From IMG/VR virus record IMGVR_UViG_3300042922_001443, positions 1-41,307 of that record: DNA of 41,307 nucleotides; one strand, written 5' to 3'. Numbering within the stretch: position 1 is the first letter of the stretch; every line of letters starts with the position of its first letter. This stretch comes from a virus. Position numbers and translations under genes: made by a program. This document shows positions 37,774-41,307 of this stretch, in pieces. Below the pieces are notes generated by a model. It was not told the DNA's origin. It saw only the letters and a program-made list of their open reading frames with translations, and searched no databases.

Positions 37774-38916
37774 TCACTTATACAAATCCGCAATGGCATT
37801 CATACTTTCAACCTGTGCTTCATCGAATAAATGAGTATATATTTTACTGGTTGTTGCAGTTGTACTATGCCCTAATATCTTACTAATGTTATAAAGATTT
37901 ACACCAGCTTCATTTGCAACCGAAGCAACTGTATGCCTTAACCCATGTAAAGTGATGGTAGGTAAATCATTATCTTTAATGACTTTTGTAAATAATTCCG
38001 ATAAATAATTAGGTCTGAATGGTTTCCCATCCTCCATAACAATCACATAATCGGTATCAATATAATAATCTCCCAATAATTCTTTATTTAACTCCTGTTT
38101 GGATTTTTCCTTTTTCAATACTTCTACAAGCTCATCATTTATTGCAATTTTTCTAGTAGATGATTCGTTCTTGGTTCTATCCTTTTCAATTATCACAGTA
38201 CCTACATTAACTCTTGTATGATCTATCGTTATTATCTTGTTATCAAAGCTTATTTTACTCCATTTAATACCGCATAACTCCGAACGTCTAACCCCAGTAA
38301 AGCCAGATATCCACACCGCACATTCTAACCTGGTATCCTTTACAAGTGCAAATAGCTGCTTCATAGTATTAATATCATAATACCTTCTTTGTGGTTTCAT
38401 GAATTTTGGAGGGATAACCTTATCAGTTGGATTTACTAATAGTATATCCTGTGTTACCGCAAGTGCTAAGGAAGTTTTTAAAAGCGTATGGTGCTTTCTT
38501 ACTGTATTTGCACTTAAGGCGCTTTCATCATCATTCATTTTAATATTATAATAATCCTGTATATCCTTAGGACTTAATTTTTGTAGGCGAATATCACCAA
38601 TTTTAGGAATGATATGCTTGTAAATAATATTCTTGTAGCCATAGTTAGTAGACTCTTCATTGTTATTCTTGGATATCGTATCATACCAATAAATCAACCA
38701 TTCTTTTAATGTATCAGCATTTGGCTTTATTAATGTTCCCTTGGTTTTATCAGCTTCAAACTCCTTTAATGCTTTTTTAGCTAATGCTTTCGTTTTAAAG
38801 GTAGGCTGCTTTCGTATCCGTTTTCCATTCTTATCTTTACCATAATCCATATATACATAATAGAGCTGTTTCTCTTCATCAAAATAAATATTCTTCTCAA
38901 TTAATATTCTTGCCAT
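37774..38916 (-). CDS. int: Prophage tyrosine integrase (ssrA-targeting)
   Basis: 380 residues. N-terminal AP2-like arm-binding domain (YFDEEKQLYYVYMDYGKD, KALAKKALKEFE), SAM-like core-binding domain (about 65-165), and catalytic domain with R210 (TGVRRSE), H324 and R327 (LHGLRHT), H350 (LGHST) and Y360 (IYTH). Its start faces the 3' end of ssrA, 133 bp away, so attR/attL is at that junction. Excellent ribosome site AAGGAG. It catalyses integration and, with an excisionase, excision. Confidence 0.93.
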   Translation of the reverse strand: MARILIEKNIYFDEEKQLYYVYMDYGKDKNGKRIRKQPTFKTKALAKKALKEFEADKTKGTLIKPNADTLKEWLIYWYDTISKNNNEESTNYGYKNIIYKHIIPKIGDIRLQKLSPKDIQDYYNIKMNDDESALSANTVRKHHTLLKTSLALAVTQDILLVNPTDKVIPPKFMKPQRRYYDINTMKQLFALVKDTRLECAVWISGFTGVRRSELCGIKWSKISFDNKIITIDHTRVNVGTVIIEKDRTKNESSTRKIAINDELVEVLKKEKSKQELNKELLGDYYIDTDYVIVMEDGKPFRPNYLSELFTKVIKDNDLPTITLHGLRHTVASVANEAGVNLYNISKILGHSTTATTSKIYTHLFDEAQVESMNAIADLYK

Positions 38917-38939
38917 AGCATTCTCCTTGGATTATGAAA

Positions 38940-39000
38940 TGTCAACCTAATGGCTAAATTATAACACTACATTTTCCAATGTCAACCTATTTGTCAACCT
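38940..39000. repeat. Three TGTCAACCT repeats, candidate integrase arm sites
   Basis: TGTCAACCT at 38940-38948, 38980-38988 and 38992-39000, all same direction, in the gap between int and ssrA. Their place next to the attachment site fits arm-type binding by the N-terminal domain of the integrase. Confidence 0.65.
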
Positions 39001-39007
39001 AGAGCAA

Positions 39008-39039
39008 CAAAAAACCGCCAAACCCTTAGATTTGGCGGT
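39008..39039 (-). terminator. Intrinsic terminator of ssrA
   Basis: Minus strand: ACCGCCAAA, loop TCTAAGGG, TTTGGCGGT, then six T's. It lies 10 bp after the tmRNA 3' end. It may be of phage or host origin depending on the crossover point. Confidence 0.88.
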
Positions 39040-39048
39040 AAATTTTTA

Positions 39049-39072
39049 TGGAGCTGAGGGGAGTTGAACCCC
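39049..39072. other. Attachment site core (att), 3' end of ssrA
   Basis: The T-arm and 3' acceptor part of ssrA is the usual target of this integrase type. The phage copy keeps the RNA whole. The other copy is not found in this window, so core length cannot be set. Confidence 0.6.
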
Positions 39073-39408
39073 TGTCCGAAAGCCCATCCATTGCAGTTTC
39101 TCCCATTACAGTCAGTCTTTTATGCGAACCCGAAGTCCGCTGTTCCCTCCGCTAAGCGCCGACAGACAGGCTCTTAGTTTTGGTAGCTTCATGAATCTTC
39201 CATCACCTCAAAGCTTTGGTAATGGAGGGCCTCGCTAATTTGATGCCGAGTTCTTAAACCGCGAGTTGTTTAAGGTCGACAGCTGCCACTAGGCAGCGTA
39301 CGCTAAATTTTCGTCTGCGTTTAATTTTAATTCTAAGTTGATGACGCAGTCCTAGTCTGCGAATGGCTTCCACAATTTCTAAACCCCCGTCGAAACCAGT
39401 ACAACCCC
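39049..39408 (-). ncRNA. ssrA: Transfer-messenger RNA (tmRNA)
   Basis: 360 nt. 5' GGGGTTGTACTGGTTTCGAC and 3' CAGCTCC plus A. The acceptor stem pairs GGGGTTG with CAGCTCC (two wobbles). T-arm: AGGGG, loop TTCAACT, CCCCT. CCA is not encoded. The tag frame gives ...A-D-E-N-L-A-Y-A-A with stop TAG at 39289-39291; GCA or AAC before it may be the resume codon. tmRNA and SmpB free stalled ribosomes and tag the product for proteolysis. The gene is complete, so integration preserved its 3' end. Confidence 0.96.
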
Positions 39409-39493
39409 GTTAGGTAATTGCGATTATGAATAGGTTGCTTAGGAATTCGTCCTGCATTGCCTATTGATAATATCCGGTTTTAAACGCATTTAT

Positions 39494-39522
39494 ATCTTAA
39501 TATATTTTATGTTCTATGTCAA
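39494..39522 (-). promoter_or_regulatory. Probable ssrA promoter
   Basis: Minus strand: TTGACA (39517-39522), 17 bp, TAAGAT (39494-39499). This would give a precursor with about 80 nt ahead of the mature 5' end. Around it (39531-39750) is A/T-rich gene-free DNA where I see nothing else. Confidence 0.6.
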
Positions 39523-39750
39523 TCTTTTGCAAATTGTTTTTCTTAATTGTTGTTACCAAAACTTCCATTATCTATAAATAGCCTTTATAATATAACTTTA
39601 TAATTCAACTATTTTTGATCTATCAATTTTTCATACTACCATCCTTATGTACTAACTTTCATTTTAAGGTGTTTATCATATTAAGGTACTTATCTTTTTA
39701 AATAGCTGTTTTTTATGCACTGTTTTCTACACTATCTTTTGATGTAACTA

Positions 39751-40866
39751 TCATTCTTTCGGCATATAATTTTTAATTACTTTCAAGCTTGGTAATGCAT
39801 TGCCCTCATAATCAAACAATGCCTGATTTGCCCACTCATTACCTCCTGCACCTTGATCGCCCACATAAACTCTTGCACTCTCACTTGCCCATTCACACTT
39901 TGGCACAGGAAGCCATCCTGGTTCCCAGTAGAAGAAACCTTTTCCTCTGTGTTCAGGAACCTCTTCAACTACTTTTAATACATCTTCAATAAATTTACAC
40001 TGACCTTCTTTCGTCATTTCATAGTTTAATTTTTCAACCAAATGGGGTTTCGTTGCCATGCCCTTTCTTTCATCTGGAGAAAGCTTTTCATACTCGGCAT
40101 AGTCTTCCATAGTAAATCCCATGGATACCTCTGCTACGATTAAATCTTTTTTATACCTTATCGCAAGGTCGTTCATATTGGCTGATAATTCTTCCATGCT
40201 TCCATGCCAGAAGGGGTAATAGGATAGTCCAATGATTTGAAACTCCTCTCCTCGTTTTAAAAATTCGTCAAACCATTCCCGATACAATTCATTCTTACCA
40301 CCGTTATCTAGATGCAGCATAATTGGAACCTGTTTGTTAACAGCCCTTATTCCTCGTATACCAGCATTAATGAACTTTGCAATATTATCATATTCAGGAA
40401 CTTTTCCGTAAGGCCATAAAAGTCCATTGGATAATTCGTTACCAACTTGAATTAGGTCTGGGAATACATCGTTTTCTTTTAGTTCTTCTAATACATCTTT
40501 TGTGTATTCATAAACTTCATTTTCTAATTGCTCTACCGAAAAATCTTTCCAAGCCTTAGGAATAATCTGCTTTCCCGGATCTGTCCAAAAATCGCTGTAA
40601 TGGAAATCTAAAAGAATATCCATTCCTTTTTCCTTTGCTCTTTTTGATAAATGAATAGTCGTCTTTAAATCATTGGTACCAGCACCGTAGGCTTCTCCAG
40701 TTTCCGAATATGGATTATTCCATAAACGGAGTCTTATAGCGTTTACTCCATAACTATGCAGTATTTCTAACAAATCCTTTTCGATGCCATTATCATAATA
40801 TTTTGCACCACATTTTTCAATTTCATAAAGTGTTGATATATCCATTCCTTTTATATAGGACTTCAT
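39751..40866 (-). CDS. Arabinogalactan endo-beta-1,4-galactanase (GH53)
   Basis: 371 residues from ATG 40866, after GGAGGTGACT; the longer frame (to 40929) is not supported. KGMDISTLYEIEKCGAKYYDNG and GVNAIRLRLWNNP are the GH53 opening; acid/base Glu in LIQVGNELSNG; nucleophile Glu in LIVAEVSMGF. It cuts beta-1,4-galactan. No signal peptide is seen, so it may act inside the cell on imported galactooligosaccharides. Host gene, outside the prophage. Confidence 0.92.
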   Translation of the reverse strand: MKSYIKGMDISTLYEIEKCGAKYYDNGIEKDLLEILHSYGVNAIRLRLWNNPYSETGEAYGAGTNDLKTTIHLSKRAKEKGMDILLDFHYSDFWTDPGKQIIPKAWKDFSVEQLENEVYEYTKDVLEELKENDVFPDLIQVGNELSNGLLWPYGKVPEYDNIAKFINAGIRGIRAVNKQVPIMLHLDNGGKNELYREWFDEFLKRGEEFQIIGLSYYPFWHGSMEELSANMNDLAIRYKKDLIVAEVSMGFTMEDYAEYEKLSPDERKGMATKPHLVEKLNYEMTKEGQCKFIEDVLKVVEEVPEHRGKGFFYWEPGWLPVPKCEWASESARVYVGDQGAGGNEWANQALFDYEGNALPSLKVIKNYMPKE

Positions 40867-40965
40867 AGTCACCTCCATACTGCCGTCAGACAGCCCATTA
40901 ACGAGCGAGCCTGCGCTACATCGACTCAAAATCGAAAGAACACATTACACTCGTTCTGCTTAATT

Positions 40966-40978
40966 GTATACCGTATAC
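40966..40978. promoter_or_regulatory. Candidate operator upstream of the galactanase gene
   Basis: GTATACCGTATAC, two palindromic GTATAC halves one base apart, about 100 bp ahead of the start and overlapping a possible -10. Sites like this bind GntR-type regulators. Substrate-induced control is inferred. Confidence 0.45.
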
Positions 40979-41034
40979 TATTGTCTCATATCTAACTAAA
41001 GATGCTACTGTTAGTTCGTTATACTCCTGTTAAA

Positions 41035-41065
41035 CTAGAAAAAGGCATCCAAATGCCTTTTCTAG
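41035..41065. terminator. Intrinsic terminator of the 41095 gene
   Basis: CTAGAAAAAGGCAT, loop CCAA, ATGCCTTTTCTAG (one bulge). T-rich on both sides; on the minus strand it follows the stop of the zinc-ribbon gene. Confidence 0.7.
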
Positions 41066-41094
41066 CTTAGATATCATTCATAATTCAATTAAAA

Positions 41095-41307
41095 TCAGTC
41101 CTCAAACGTATACCGTTTCAACATGCTTTTATATCGAAATCTTGCCATCTGATTTTTCTCCAGCACATCTTTTTCCGTCCCTGTATACTGGCATCGAATA
41201 CAGTAATATTCTTCCTTTTCTTTATCATAAAACATATCTATATCCAAATCTCTCATAAAGCAGGAAGGACATCTATAATTTAGTTTGCCTTTTTCAGATT
41301 GAGCCAT
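41095..41307 (-). CDS. Small zinc-ribbon protein, possibly cut by the window edge
   Basis: 70 residues as seen, starting with ATG at the very edge. CPSCFMRDLDIDMFYDKEKEEYYCIRCQYTG is a zinc ribbon (CX2C...CX2C). The C-terminal part is basic and helical. Host gene; no specific function recognised. No upstream ribosome site can be checked, so the start may lie further out. Confidence 0.6.
   Translation of the reverse strand: MAQSEKGKLNYRCPSCFMRDLDIDMFYDKEKEEYYCIRCQYTGTEKDVLEKNQMARFRYKSMLKRYTFED

Noticed and set aside
40867-40929. Longer galactanase start giving 21 more residues
   Set aside because: No ribosome site there, while GGAGGTGACT is directly before ATG 40866; the added residues do not look like a signal peptide.

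Overview
The window is low-GC Firmicutes DNA and reads as a clostridium, probably of the Lachnospiraceae. The evidence is strong Shine-Dalgarno sites throughout, a one-piece tmRNA whose tag ends ADENLAYAA, PBSX/Clostridium-type contractile-tail genes and a GH53 galactanase without a signal peptide. Positions 1 to about 39,040 are one prophage integrated at the 3' end of the tmRNA gene (ssrA, minus strand). From about 39,050 rightwards is host chromosome: ssrA, the galactanase and a small zinc-ribbon gene. No second copy of the ssrA 3' end is visible, so the distal attachment site lies left of position 1.

The prophage reads mostly right to left. Next to ssrA is a full-length tyrosine integrase (37774-38916), then a 183-residue catalytic-domain-only recombinase preceded by five 12-bp iterons and a terminator-like leader. 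The late operon follows: HNH nuclease, a putative cos region, both terminase subunits, portal, prohead protease, HK97-type capsid, connectors, sheath, tube, a tail chaperone with a -1 frameshift, tape measure, LysM protein, hub, baseplate genes, tail fibre and a lysis cassette (two or three small membrane proteins plus an NlpC/P60 endolysin). This is a contractile-tailed (myovirus) phage.

Between lysis and early genes is a mixed-strand block (12.2-16.8 kb). It holds a plus-strand PemK/MazF-like gene followed at once by a compact transcription unit for a ~90-nt RNA, small plus-strand genes, a CI-like repressor, a Cro-like XRE protein, a lone HNH/AP2-like gene, and two divergent ribbon-helix-helix regulators whose promoters carry shared GGTTCA operators.

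The early operon (12.7 kb down to 1) includes XRE and tandem-AbrB regulators, a type III partition locus (tubulin/FtsZ-like TubZ, a small winged-helix TubR candidate and a 12 x 10-bp array resembling tubC), a replisome organizer with a candidate origin inside it, two DNA methyltransferases (cytosine-C5 and amino type), a sigma-like late regulator, and many small accessory genes ending in an excisionase-like HTH gene at the left edge. In the excised circle that HTH gene would lie near attP and the integrase, so the prophage end may be just beyond position 1, and attP would sit between the early and late operons.

The most notable points are the plasmid-style TubZRC locus in a phage that also carries an ssrA-targeting integrase, which suggests a phage able to persist extrachromosomally, and the PemK-like protein plus small RNA unit, a candidate RNA-linked toxin system.
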